A stretch of DNA of 36,630 bases, taken from contig QXVZ01017372.1 of NCBI GenBank assembly GCA_008931825.1, positions 1 through 36,630 on the forward strand, given 5' to 3'. The stretch is from Phallusia fumigata. Its lineage: Eukaryota > Chordata > Ascidiacea > Phlebobranchia > Ascidiidae. Both the position numbers and the translations under genes were made by a program. This document shows positions 1 through 12,316 of the stretch, in pieces; within the stretch, counting starts at the first letter, position 1; each line of letters starts with the position of its first letter. The notes under the pieces were generated by a model. The model saw nothing but the letters and a program-made list of their open reading frames with translations, did no database searches and was not told where the DNA came from.

Positions 1-247
1 GCTTTAAATCCTTGCAAACCTAGCAATTTAAATCTGTTCAAGCGCGAACTCCACAAGAACTTACACAAGTACGAAAACAACAGCATGACTCAATGCTTGT
101 AATGGAAATTTCAACGCTCAATCTAACAATAGGCACTGGATATTTTACCGGCCACAGCAAGTGAAACCTGGTCGTCAGCGGAGTCGCGCAACAAAAGTCG
201 CAGGATCGGATGAGTCATCGTCAAAACGCGGTGTCACACAGACACGA

Positions 248-255
248 TGACGTCA
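248..255. promoter_or_regulatory. perfect CRE palindrome
   Basis: TGACGTCA, the full ATF/CREB palindrome, in CpG-rich non-coding DNA. A second perfect copy lies at 5672-5679. No gene start can be assigned to either, so function is only inferred from the motif. Confidence 0.3.
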
Positions 256-540
256 TGGATCAACAAGACAACAGAAACACGTGTCCATTGTGGAACAGAC
301 ACAACAGCGTTCCATTGACGGCGTTTCTCCCCCAAAACAACGCGCTGATTGCTCCAGAAACTAATGACCCTTCGGCTAAGTGCTGAGATTTGGCTTGGTC
401 GGGTCAGACGCAGCCGTCGGCGTTATGTTGTTGTTAAAAGGGGATGTGCCGGATTGGCGAGGTTGAATATCTCTCACCAGACATAGCCGTTGGCAAATAC
501 CTGTGTTAAACCATAGTGAACAAAGGTCACTTCAAAAATT

Positions 541-620
541 AAACGAACTCGCGCAACTCAGTCGGCAGAACTTCAGTCCTGCTTAGGGTCATGAGTTGAA
601 ATCTCACGGCGGGTATTCCT
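541..620 (+). repeat. tRNA-derived SINE head or tRNA pseudogene
   Basis: The segment contains a good match to a tRNA A box (around 556-570, core CTCAGTCGGCAGAA). About 30 bases further on is a degenerate B box (593-605, GAGTTGAAATCTC), followed by CACGGCGGG. Order and spacing of the two internal RNA polymerase III promoter boxes are those of a tRNA. The anticodon arm and the acceptor stem do not pair convincingly, so I read it as the head of a tRNA-derived SINE or a tRNA pseudogene rather than a working tRNA. The 3' tail was not delimited. Confidence 0.4.
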
Positions 621-1243
621 TATTTACACGATTTATTGTTTGCATATAAAGACACAAAGGCCGATTCGGCATGACTTCCGAAAGCTGTCGGTGTTATTAT
701 CAAGATTTTGTTAGTAGCTTGCTACGACTGGACTCGGTTTCAACGGCACCACAATATATCGAGGTAAAACCTATTACAGAGCAGCCAGAATGACTAGAAG
801 CTTTAGGAACGCGCAATATGTCCAGGACTTAAGTTTACATGCACTGTATGGGGTGTGTTGCAAGTCGGTGGCCCTCGTAGCAAGTAAACAGGTCGCCATG
901 AAGAAGTACCGAAGAAGTTCACAGAGGTCTAAAGGGTCAAAAGCGTGCACGAAAAAGCTCTGTGCGTGAGTTGTGTCGCTGTTACGATAACAAGGCGTCT
1001 CAACTCTCTCTCACTCTGTGCCCTAATAACACCCCGCGGGGCAACGAAGCGCACCATCTCCGCACGATCAGGACAAGCCAAAACAAGTTGAACTCAGCGA
1101 TGCTTGTTAGAGGGTATTGCTTGTTTTAGCGCTGGAAAGACGAGGTTTCGTAAACAATCAACAGCCCGGGGGTGAGCTCGTTGTAAAGTACAATAGGAAA
1201 CTACAACAAAACCGACCAATGTATGTAATTTCATAGAACATGG

Positions 1244-1474
1244 CCGCACCTAACCGCAATGACTTCAAGATGGAGGCTACTTGGTGGTTACCACTGATAC
1301 CAACAAGAATACTCGAGTCACTGTAAGGAGAAACCGGACACAAAAAACCAAAACATGANCCGCACCTAACCGCAATGACTTCAAGATGGAGGCTACTTGG
1401 TGGTTACCACTGATACCAACAAGAATACTCGAGTCACTGTAAGGAGAAACCGGACACAAAAAACCAAAACATGA
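1244..1474 (+). repeat. 115-bp perfect direct repeat around N 1359
   Basis: Positions 1244-1358 and 1360-1474 are the same 115 bases as far as I can read, separated only by a single N at 1359. A repeat ending and restarting exactly at an assembly gap is most simply two contig ends covering the same DNA that were not merged. Both copies carry a short frame that looks open in the reverse direction. It has no recognisable homology and I do not call it a gene. Confidence 0.85.
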
Positions 1475-2606
1475 CAGGAATCCATAATATGCTTCATTCA
1501 CTATCATGGCCCACCAATAAGCGACATGACATGTCGGTTAATGTAAATGGAGTGGTGTGCAGGAAGGGGCATGGTTAGAAAGCGCGATCACCCTACATTG
1601 TATTGTAGTTCGCAGTATTGCTGGGATGACAATTGTAAGGCAACAGGAAGTGGTCTTGTCTCGCAACCGTCAAATATGCGCCGTGTATGGCATCATGTTA
1701 ACCCTGCCTCTGAGGGTCGTGAGCTATCTGATGAATGCTTGGGGATGGGAGATGGAAAGATTCAATAGATTTTGAAGAGAAAGGATATTCAACACAAACA
1801 TTGCGTTTTTTATACATCCTAAAAAGCGGTTGGATCTTTCTTGAACAAGGTTAAGAACAAACTGTGAACATCAGGACATCAGGTACTGAATAAAACCTAA
1901 AACACGAGTTGCTTTAGAATACAATCAACAATCATTTGAGTTTATGTCGTAGAAGATCTGATACTTTAATTTCAATCATGATAAGGTAAGTGCTTCCAGT
2001 TAAAAAGCATGAAGTTAACATATATTATCTACACTTTGCTTTCTGCAACTGATTCCAGTCTAACCTGTCTGACAGATCCGGTTCGGCAAAAACTCTTTTT
2101 CGTCTTGCAGTCCAACCACAACTGCAACAACAACAGGAATCGAAACTACGTGAAGTCGCTGGCTCACTGGGCTATAATCAGTCTCAATATTCACTTGCCC
2201 TTCACTCATAAACCCAGCAATTAACGACTATAAGGCGCCTCCGAAAACCCACTTTACCGAAAATCACCACAGCAATAACAAACGGCTAGACGACCGTTCG
2301 AAGGTCAATGTCAAAGAAGGACCCGCTATTTTGCAGTCAGCGGGGGAGGCGTGTCACTGGCGAAGCGCAAACAATGCATTATTGATGAAGGGGTGACCGC
2401 AACTTGCAGCAGGCAGATCGAATCGATCTCGTTAGCTCTCCTGGCCACTTGGGAGCTCTGCACAATAACAAGAGCTTGGGGATGAAGGGACAAAAACAAA
2501 TCGCTCGTCCAGTCTGAGATTGCAACAACTCAGTAAATGTCAGTTACACATTACGGCTTAATTTGAGAACTACTGCAGCTCAAGTCTTTGGGGGATACAA
2601 GCGGCC

Positions 2607-5075
2607 ACAATACACTTTATTTATTTGTACTTTGTCGAGAGTTTCGGAGACGAGGTGTTAATGAAAAGCGTACAAGAAGGGAACTTCTGCATCTAAACTT
2701 AGCAAATGATTTGATGGACATGTTGATTACATGTATGCAGATGCTGTCACGGCGAGCAACATGTTTAGAACGATTTACATGTCATGCGCAAATCGCATTC
2801 CAACAATCATACGCAAGACCGTAAACTGACACGATTTCAAGAACTTTTTCAAGATTTTGACGTAAAGTTTTTAAAATAGATTCTAAATTCGCTGACACAC
2901 ACCCAAAAAAACAAGCTTCCCTATAACGGATACAATAATCGCTCCAATGTTCGCGCTGACGTGCGAATGGCGTAAGCACATAAATAACAGCTAGACATAA
3001 TAGCAGGAGCCAAATACGCCTCGATAAGATCACAGGGAGCGGCTGGGGTTAGGCGACAGGCGGAGAACAAGGGAAACGATATGGAGGACTTGAAAGTTCA
3101 ATACACATCATCGCTGACAACATTCACCAGGATTCAATCCACGACCAGTGGGAGGCGTGGGAAAGGGTACGTATTGGCTTGGTGTATTTGCAATGGCGGC
3201 TGGAGTATTGCCTTAGGGAATTTTGTCTCTCCCGCGCCTGGCGAGTTGGTGATTGGATAAACACGAGCAGATATGTGCTGACAGGTTTGGCGTTGATGAT
3301 TGGACGCTTCTGTCATGTGACGAGCAGGCCATCAAATTTAAAACACACAAGCACAAAATTTATAAGTTCCAACAGATTCGGGCAGCTCTACACCTGCGGC
3401 TTCTTACTACCAGATTGGTGGTATTTATACACTGGAAATTACAGCATACACAAATATCCCGCCATTTTTAGCCACAGATGATCCTATTCTCGTCTATTTG
3501 CAAAGTACATCGAGTTTCACAGACAAAACGCTGGCGGTGCTGAAGCCAGAACGGGCAGCTATTTTTAACCAGAGTGTAGCTAAAGCCACAAAACCGTCTA
3601 TTCTGGATCTGGAATCAATCGACAACTATATGCCGCGCCAAGATGTGATGCCTTGTGCGAACGACGCTCATCCACATATGTATAAATAGCTGTGGGACGC
3701 CTTCCCCCGAGCAAAACACGATTGGTGCAAATCAACGTGGCCATAACGCGTGAAACGGTCGCCCTGGGAATAAATTACACGCGGCAGCGAGCCAGGAAAC
3801 AGGAACAGGTGGCGGTGACTCTACGATTATCGCTGGACNACAATACACTTTATTTATTTGTACTTTGTCAAGAGCTTCGGAGACGAGGTGTTAATGAAAA
3901 GCGTACAAGAACGGAACTTTTGCATCTAAACTTAGCAAATGATTTGATGGACATGTTGATTACATGTATGCAGATGCTGTCACGGCGAACAACATGTTTA
4001 GAATGATTTACATTTCATGCGCAAATTGCATTCCAACAATCATACGTAAGACCGTAAACTGACACGATTTCAAGAACTTTTTCAAGATTTTGACGTAAAG
4101 TTTTTAAAATAGATTCTAAATTCGCTGACACACACCCACAAAACAAGCTTCCCTATATAACGGATACAATAATCGCTCCAATGTTCGCGCTGACGTGCGA
4201 ATGGCGTAAGCACATAAATAACAGCTAGACATAATAGCAGGAGCCAAATAGGCCTCGATAAGATCACAGGGAGCGGCTGGGGTTAGGCGACAGGCGGAGA
4301 ACAAAGGAAACGATATGGAGGACTTGAAAGTTCAATACACATCATCGCTGACAACATTCACCAGGATTCAATCCACGACCAGTGGGAGGCGTGGGAAATG
4401 TTGCGTATTGGCTTGGTGTATTTGCAATGGCGGCTGGTGTATTGCCTTAGGGAATTTTGTCTCTCCCGCGGCTGGCGCGTTGGTGATTGGATAAACACGA
4501 GCAGATATGTGCCGACAGGTTTGGCGTTGATGATTGGACGCTTTTGTCATGTGACGAGCAGGCCATCAAATTCAAAAAACACTAGCACAAAATTTATAAG
4601 TTCCAACAGATTCGGGCAGCTGTACACCTGCGGCTTCTAACTACCAGATTGGTGGTATTTATACACTGGAAATTACAGCATACACAAATATCCCGCCATT
4701 TTTGTTCACAGCTGATCATATTCTACTATTCTTGTCTATTTGTACATCGAGTTCCACAGACAAAACGCTAGCGGTGCTGAAGCCAGAACGGGCAGCTATT
4801 TTTAACCAGAGTGTAGCTAAAGCCACAAAACCGTCTATTCTGGATCTGGAATCAATCGACAACTATATGCCGCGCCAAGATGTGATGCCTTGTGCGAACG
4901 ACGCTCATCCACATATGTATAAATAGCTGTGGGACGCCTTCCCCCGAGCAAAACACGATTGGTGCAAATCAACGTGGCCATAACGCGTGAAACGGTCGCC
5001 CTGGGAATAAATTACACGCGGCAGCGAGCCAGGAAACGGGAACAGGTGGCGGTGACTCTACGATTATCGCTGGAC
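2607..5075 (+). repeat. 1.23-kb direct duplication around N 3839
   Basis: Positions 2607-3838 and 3840-5075 are two copies of the same sequence differing by scattered substitutions and small indels; for example the stretch near 3480-3520 differs in length from 4705-4755. The single N lies exactly between them. Divergence at this level fits two alleles of a highly heterozygous animal placed in series. Each copy holds a TATAAATA motif (around 3681 and 4918), but no coding frame is preserved in both copies: the reverse frame at 2782-3033 is interrupted in its partner at 4082-4267. Confidence 0.85.
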
Positions 5076-5671
5076 ATAAAAAGTCTACGTAGAAATTTCG
5101 AGTCGTGCCCACAACTGAGCTCTATGATCAAATTGTAAGATGTACTCTTGCTTTATTCCTAAGAGTTTGTAAAACCACGATTTGTAAAAATGATCAAAAT
5201 GCCACGAAACGTTGAACATTTTGGAAACCGCGGTAACTATGTTTACTCCAACAGCATCCGGAAAAACAGATACTCTATTACGTGAGTAGCGATGAAAAAC
5301 TTTTAGCGAAGGCACAAAGCCAAATCACGTGACCACATGGCGCGTGAATCATGGTCAATAAACCCGAGATGGGTGGTTTTCTCGCTCGCCCCCATGACTC
5401 CCTATCGGTCTCGCAGCTACAGGGGTCCCTTGTTTGCCGTGTACACAGTACTTAACAATGCCCGGTGCCTTGAAAGCCGGAGCCAGTAAACGTTTATTGA
5501 CTGACAAGCGACCGCGATCATAAATTCGGTTCGTCGTAACATCGCTTCCAATGCCGTGATGACAACGAGTAACGGCTCACTTCACATTCAAGGTGGGTTT
5601 GGGCAAATCACGTTCGGCAGTTATCGAACGGGCAACGTATACAGGCGCGCGGTCGCCGTTCACGTCACGCA

Positions 5672-5679
5672 TGACGTCA
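5672..5679. promoter_or_regulatory. perfect CRE palindrome
   Basis: Second perfect TGACGTCA, within a very CpG-rich stretch (about 5640-5700). It could mark an unannotated promoter, but no exon is visible beside it. Confidence 0.3.
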
Positions 5680-6861
5680 GGCCGTGGTGAGAGCGCGCGG
5701 TAAACAGGGAAGACAAACACGAGATTGTGATGCTCCGCAGCATTGGGACAAACATGCTGCAATGCCGGTGTGGTGTAATCCAAGCAAATGTAAAATTTTC
5801 TAAAGCTAAATACTGCACTGGCGGTCATTTGCTACATCGCAGCTGACGCATTAACACGAAAATGACGGCAAAACAATTTGGAGAAAACACGGCACAAGCT
5901 CTCGATGAATCCATAAAAACATTGCAAACATAACAAATGACCGAGTATCCCTACAAGTTCAGCGCCACGTAACGACATTCCGGCCGTAGACATTGCCTCT
6001 TTCAACGGACTTGCTCGGAGAGGTATAAAATCACGTACGGCCTGTCAGGGGCACTATAACGTCGCGCGTCGGTGGCTGCGTGGCCCGAACCAATAATAAA
6101 ACAAGATTAGTGGCACCTTAGCGCCGGTCAAAGCGGGGGGGTGGTCCGCTACTCGCACACAAAGAGGGCAGCCAGTTGTTGTGATAACACGCGTGAACCA
6201 ATGCACGCGACGGCATAGAATCGATTCAACTGACCTGGCTGGTGGCGCTCTATATCATACCTCAAGTAAGGACATTAAACCTCTGACTTTGTAAAAAGAA
6301 AACGTTATATTGTGCTTCACTGCCTCACTGTGCATTTACTAAATGCAACCAACCACATTTTTCTACACTGCATTTAAACAAACAATGCCGAAAATCCAAG
6401 GTTCTGTTATAATTTACTTGAAGAAGCTCAGGACGACTTTGACTGTCACCTTCAGCACTAAGCTCTGCAGTAAGACAAATGTGCTTGCATTGAAGGTTGA
6501 ATAGACGTGGCACAAGCCTTGCCAGCAAGAACCGCGCGCGCTCTGCACAGCACACACGCCAAGCGCTGGCACAAAGACCGCACTGCAGCGAAAAGCTCGG
6601 GCGGCGGTCGACAAACGCGAGCTTATGAACTGATAGGCAGACAGCTCGAGCAAACAAACGCTGACAGGCCAGCTCTGCTCGCTGCGGGCCGGGCTGCGCA
6701 CGTCACTGGAATAATGGCGCCGTTTTTTCTTTAACTGGCGCTTGCGGCCAGAGAAGCGAACGACCGCTAAGCCGCTTGGTCGATGCGTTAAAATCTGCGT
6801 CCGTTATATCGTGCGACGGGTTCGACGGCGCTGAAATGGGAGAAAATACGCTGTTATGTCG

Positions 6862-8270
6862 CGAAATATTAAGGCAGGAAGGAAATGAGATCGGTGATCC
6901 TATAAATCGATGGCAAGCGATTGGAGATAGACATATTCGTTTGGGAACACGACCAGCAAGCTGTTTCTCCGGATAGGGACGATCGGTGTAGGAATTTCCG
7001 AATCAACGTATTGCGGTTTTCGTGTTACCCGGATTTCTACACGTCGAAATCGATTTTTTGTGGAGAAAACTGAGTATTGATATGTGCTTGTTTTCACAAA
7101 TATTGACTTTCGCATTATGGTGTTTTCTGCCATAAGCTGTTGATAAAGCGTTGCTGAAATACGAAACGGAAGTCTTCACGTTCGACGCAACACTAGGTTT
7201 TCTTGTGTGTTGCTGAAGACTTTTTTCGAGTTGAAACTCACTTTTTCATCGGAAGCCCCTTGGTCACAAAAGTAGCGTTTTGATTGACCAAAACTGTAGC
7301 ATTTGAACTCACACAAAGAAGTATGTAACTGGCAACTGTGGCCACCAAACTTCGCGCTAAACTAATTTTTAAGCACAAAAGCGTCGTGACAAGCCACCAG
7401 TGGACGAAACATCCCACAGTTTCGGTGCCTTAATTAAGATATTTTCACTATTGCAAAAAACGTACAATGAGCAAAAAATCGAAAAACAGAAAATCCGCAT
7501 TTAATACAAAGACTTTTCTCGATTAATTTTCTGCAGTTTTCGCAAACTTCACATCTTTTTACGGNCGAAATATTAAGGCAGGAAGGAAATGAGATCCGCG
7601 ATCCTATAAATCGATGGCAAGCGATTTGCGATAGACATATTCATTTGGGAACACAACCAGCAAGCTGTTTCTCCGGATAGGGACGATCGGTGTAGGAATT
7701 TCCGAATCAATGTATTGCGGTTTTCGTGTTACCCGGATTTCTACACGTCGAAATCGATTTTTTGTGGAGAAAACTGAGTATTGATAAGTGCTTGTTTTCA
7801 CAAATATTGACTTTCGCATTATGGTGTTTTCTGCCATAAGCTGTTGATAAAGCGTTGCTGAAATACGAAACGGAAGTCTTCTCGTTCGACGCAACACTAG
7901 GTTTTCTTGTGTGTTGCTGAGGACTTTTTTCGATTTGAAACTCACTTTTTCATCGGAAGCCCCTTGGTCACAAAAGTAGCGTTTTGATCAACCAAAACTG
8001 TTGCATTTGAACTCACACAAAGAAGTATGTAACTTGCAACTGTGGCCACCAAACTTCGCGCTAAACTAATTTTTAAGCACAAAAGCGTCGTGACAATGCC
8101 ACCAGTGAACAAAATATCCCAAAGTTTCGGTGCCTTAATTAAGACATTTGCACTATTGCAAAAAACGTACAATGAGCAAAAATATCGAAAAACCGAAGAT
8201 CCACATTTAATGCAAAGACTTTTCTCGATCAATTTTCTGCAGTTTTCGCAAACTTCACATCTTTTTACGG
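6862..8270 (+). repeat. 0.7-kb direct duplication around N 7565
   Basis: Positions 6862-7564 and 7566-8270 are near-identical copies, each opening with CGAAATATTAAGGCAGG and closing with CATCTTTTTACGG, with the single N between them. Small differences are scattered, for example one or two base changes near 7391-7410 versus 8096-8115. Frames read across each copy are not homologous to anything I recognise. Allelic contigs laid end to end is the simplest reading. Confidence 0.85.
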
Positions 8271-8739
8271 CACTTTTATGCAACGTGATATTGTTGGTAG
8301 GCAGAAGCAGGATTAGCTAGTGACTCTCTAAATTTTATCCAAGTCGAACTCAGGTGGAATTCTAACTCGCAATCGAGTCGTCCAATTTCCTTTTCCGCCT
8401 TCGCCCTTTTCCTCAACCACATATTCGACTTTGAACCAATCCACCTTCGCCTTTTGCTATTTCTATGTGCTACTTGAAGCCGGGAGCCCACGCGGTAGTG
8501 ATGTCATCATTGGCGGGTGTAGCAAAGCCCACGGAAAACGGCAATTACCGATTGCGGCACAATGGATTCGCTTGTTTCAGGCCAAGAGGCGTGGGATGAA
8601 TGCGGTTTGGCTGCGACGCCCAATAAAGCTCTCTCTGTGGAGGAACTTGCAGCCCACTGATCGCGTAGTTGAACACTTCGGGTTGTAGGAAAGATTAAGT
8701 GGGTGGTTCTGGTTGTTTCTGAACCGCCCTGTTAGGTTA

Positions 8740-10357
8740 GGGTTACACCGTACGAAACGCGTGCGTTTAAATTCAAGTCCTAATCGTAAAACCGAAATAA
8801 AAAAATTTTAGGCCGATTTTTGCCGAGAAAAATGCGCAACATGTTGCCTGAATAAGCGTTTTGGAAACAAACTACCAAGCGGGCGCACAAAACAATTGGC
8901 GGGAAAGTAACCATCAGCTTTATGCATCGATTTCGGCTCAAAAACGAGGCGCGCGATAAAAAAACTGAAATTTTGCGCAGCGAAGCGAACAAAATGACGC
9001 GCGAAGTGGCGGTTCGTCACGTGATAGGCTGCTTTCGAGGAAAATGGTTCCGGCAGGTTTGAACGTGACGTCTGAAGCGACGGCGGCGGTATTTATGCAA
9101 TGTCTACAGCCAAAATGGAACCGGCGGCCTCTAGGCGCGATGCTAAGATAGCGCGGTGCCTTGTTTTATCAAAAGAGCTTCGGTGTACTCCATTTTTTTA
9201 CGCTGTGCAAACTGTTTCAGCTCGCAGGCGTGGCGATGGCGGGAAGAGAAGAAGAAAAAGGGATCGCCGAAGATATTTGAGGTTTATCACACTTTTCGCC
9301 GCGCAACTGCACGAACGAGTCTGTTACCTTTAGTGCAGAATTTTGTTTTTCGGGTAAAAATGTTGAAGGAATAAACTTGCTTTTAAAGTCCGTAGTTCCA
9401 AAAGTTGCAGGCCTAAAATAATTCCAAACACTTGAGTCGATTACCTGGACAATTTAAATAATGTTACGTAAACCGCACTAAATGATAATATGGGCAACAC
9501 TGCTTGTAACAGAGTCGAATTTACAAACACTGTCCAAATCTGAAACGNCACCGTACGAAAGGGTTACACCGTACGAACGTTCGTTTAAATTCAAGTCCTA
9601 ATCGTAAAACCGAAATAAAAAAATTTTAGGCCGATTTTTGCCGAGAAAAATGCGCAACATGTTGCCTGAATAAGCGCCTTGGGAACAAACTATCAAGCGG
9701 GCGCACAAAACAATTGGCGGGAAAGTAACCATCAGCTTTATGCATCGATTTCGGCTCAAAAACGAGGCGCGCGATAAAAAAACTGAAATTTTGCGCAGCG
9801 AAGCGAACAAAATGACGCGCGAAGTGGCGGTTGGTCACGTGATAGGCTGCTTTCGAGGAAAATGGTTCCGGCAGGTTTGAACGTGACGTCTGAAGCGACG
9901 GCGGCGGTATTTATGCAATGTCTACAGCCAAAATGGAACCGGCGGCCTCTAGGCGCGATGCTAAGATAGCGCGGTGCCTTGTTTTATCAAAAGAGCTTTG
10001 GTGTACTCCATTTTTTTACGCTGTGCAAACTGTTTCAGCTCGCAGGCGTGGCGATGGCGGGAAGAGAAGAAAAAGGGATCGCGGAAAATATTTGAGGTTT
10101 ATCACACTTTTCGCCGCGCAACTGAACGAACGGGTCTGTTACCTTTATTGCAGAATTTTGTTTTTCAGGTAAAAATGTTGAAGGAATAAACTTGCTAAGT
10201 CCGCAGTTCCAAAAGTTGCAGGCGTAAAAGAATTCTAAACACTTAAGTCGATTAACTGGACAATTTAAATAACGTTGCGTAAATCGCACTAAATGATAAT
10301 ATGGGCAACACTGCTTATAACAGAGACGAATTTACAAACACTGTCCAAATCTGAAAC
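8740..10357 (+). repeat. 0.8-kb direct duplication around N 9548
   Basis: Positions 8740-9547 and 9561-10357 are two diverged copies of one segment. They start at GGGTTACACCGTACGAA and end at the CTGTCCAAATCTGAAAC stretch. The N at 9548 separates them, with a short extra CACCGTACGAAA before the second copy. Each copy carries a TCACGTGA E-box (about 9017 and 9835) and a TGACGTCT half-CRE. No conserved coding frame is evident. Alleles placed in tandem is the likely explanation. Confidence 0.83.
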
Positions 10358-11841
10358 TGACGGAAAAACAACCAATCCGTCGCTTCGCTGACAAACAGCC
10401 ATCGATTTATTACGAGCCGTCGCAGTTTTTCACGCAACGGGCGGAAAACGGCACCGAGGACAAAAATGACCGTTGCTCCAGCTTGAAAAAAAATGGCGGC
10501 CTGGAGATGAAAGCGCACGATAGAGAGGCGCGTGACGTATTCGACGCGGTCGTGCGTGACGGCGGCGGTCGATTTGGGCGCGATCAAGTGCAGCAGCGGA
10601 GGTGGAAAATGCCATGCGAGAATGTCAAGGCCGAACGAGTTGTGGGAAAAAAACAGATGCCTAATTATATTCTGGCGCTGTGTTTTCTTCTCAAAAGATT
10701 AAGGGTGAGGTTTGGAAATTGAAACCCCATGATCGAAACGTCACAAGCAAATATTCAGAAAATAACTCAAAGGCGGATGCTATGACTTATATGGACCACA
10801 ACTTTCATCTTTGATAAATCGGCAGTTCAGTTACAATTACGTCTACCCCATGGGGATCCAATTCATACCGTGCATAGGGACCGTCGAGACGGTGATATGT
10901 GTGTTGTCCTGGGTGCGTAAATCGCAAAATCTAGAATGTTTAAACGTTTAGAGTGCGTTTCACATCGGAAATACCTTCACACTGACTACAGTAGAAATAT
11001 GCCCTTGGCGACTAACGAATAAACAAACAGAGATACGGCATCGTTTTACCGGGCGGTCTGGGTGTGGAAGCAGATATCAGAACGCCGGTGGGGCTTTGTT
11101 CGGTGTGTGGGACTTTGGTGGGATTGAGAGCAGTTTTCCAGGAATGGTTAGTCTTATCTCAACGGCCAACGCGACTGTATTTGTTTGAAGTGCGCCAAGA
11201 AGAGACGACGGAGTGACATGGAAGAGAAAACCGCCGCCGTACAGAGCTCTGTTTCGCCAGCGAACACAAGTAAATCGTAAACAGATCCGGGTGTTTGCAT
11301 AATTTACGAGCACCGCTTTCAACTTGTGTCCATGGGCAATATACGCCGTTGCTCCGAGAAAAAGCTACTCGCCATCTTCTGCATGTTGAGAAGTGACAGG
11401 TCGCTCCGTAAGCTTCACAGGTCGCCGGCGAGTTTTTACCGACGCAAATGGATTAATGCATAAATATTGATGTGGTCGGCGTCTGCCAAGTGAACTCGGC
11501 CTGGTCAGTGTCGAATGCCACGTGGCGATCTAGGTGGTTCATCAACGTGTGACCATTGACCAAAATTGGTGTGTTCGTTTACACAACAATTTTTTTAGTA
11601 ACGCAAGATACAGAATTGAAGAGTTGCTTAATTAAAAACATAATTTTCAATTATGTACTGATGATGGCAGCAGCGATGTCAATGTTTGCAATACAATGTA
11701 TTCACTATATTCCAGGTTTCTGGCAGTTATTTCATAGCAATATCTAATTTGAAACAATATTGTACAAGATTGTCAATTCCCCTCTTTTGTGTAAATGGAT
11801 TTAACAACCATGTAATGGTAGAAGTTGTTTACATACGGCTC

Positions 11842-11842
11842 N
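11842..11842. other. assembly gap (single N)
   Basis: A single N, here without an obvious duplicated flank. It lies some 300 bp right of the change from CpG-rich to A+T-rich sequence and 475 bp upstream of the SPAG8-like start codon. The gene's 5' untranslated region or further exons could be missing here. The 11551-12316 interval otherwise shows no supportable exon. Confidence 0.8.
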
Positions 11843-12316
11843 TAGAACTCTTGGTAATACTCTGCTGCCACCTGGAGGTTTGCTGAAAAAAATAAAAAGG
11901 AAGCAGCATTTTTTAATTTGAAATAGTAGCGTAAACTTTAAATCTAGTTTTGACGTGGATTAAATTTAAAAGTTTTGAAAAGATAATATTTTGCATCAAA
12001 TGTCTTATGTGTCTGTTTTTATTTTGTAAACTTCGATATCGTAATAATTTACAAAAATGTCCCAAACTTAATTGTTATATTGGGTGAAAGATGCTATTCT
12101 TAATATATTTTCCTTGTGTTGTAAAAAAAAACAAGTAATTTATATAAATCCCAATAACAAACAAACTGCATGCACTGGTAAGCAATTGTGCATCGATGCG
12201 GTACATCTACTGTTGCTATGACATCGCCTACCTTGAGAATCTAGATTTAATATTGTTTGTTGTTTGCGGGGCAAAACAGAATTTATTTTAGGAAATAGCA
12301 CATAGACAGTTTTACG

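Larger units (their letters stand above)
1..11550. other. CpG-rich, gene-free block
   Basis: I find no open frame here with a recognisable protein, and no chain of exons with matching splice phases. Base composition is visibly richer in G+C and in CG dinucleotides than the DNA right of about 11.55 kb. Stretches between the separately listed features (631-1243, 1475-2606, 5076-6861, 8271-8739, 10358-11550) show nothing codable. The longest open frames, for example near 6325-6657 and 7942-8283, have low-complexity or non-homologous translations. A frame near 2782-3033 is disrupted in the second copy of its own duplication, which argues that it is not a gene. Regulatory or heterochromatic sequence, or DNA wrongly joined to the gene block, are all possible. 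Confidence 0.55.

Noticed and set aside
1547..1775. Two overlapping forward frames of about 72 codons
   Set aside because: Neither translation resembles a transposase or any family I know, and open frames of this length are expected by chance in this composition.
2782..3033. Reverse-strand frame with a hydrophobic start and helical tail
   Set aside because: The second copy of the duplication (4082-4267) carries an indel that breaks the frame, so it is not conserved as coding sequence between the two copies.
7942..8283. 113-residue Cys-containing reverse frame
   Set aside because: No recognisable domain, and the equivalent stretch of the neighbouring copy (about 7240-7564) does not keep the frame open.
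8731..8746. TTAGG-TTAGGG-TTA string resembling telomere repeat
   Set aside because: Only about two and a half units; too short to be an interstitial telomere tract.
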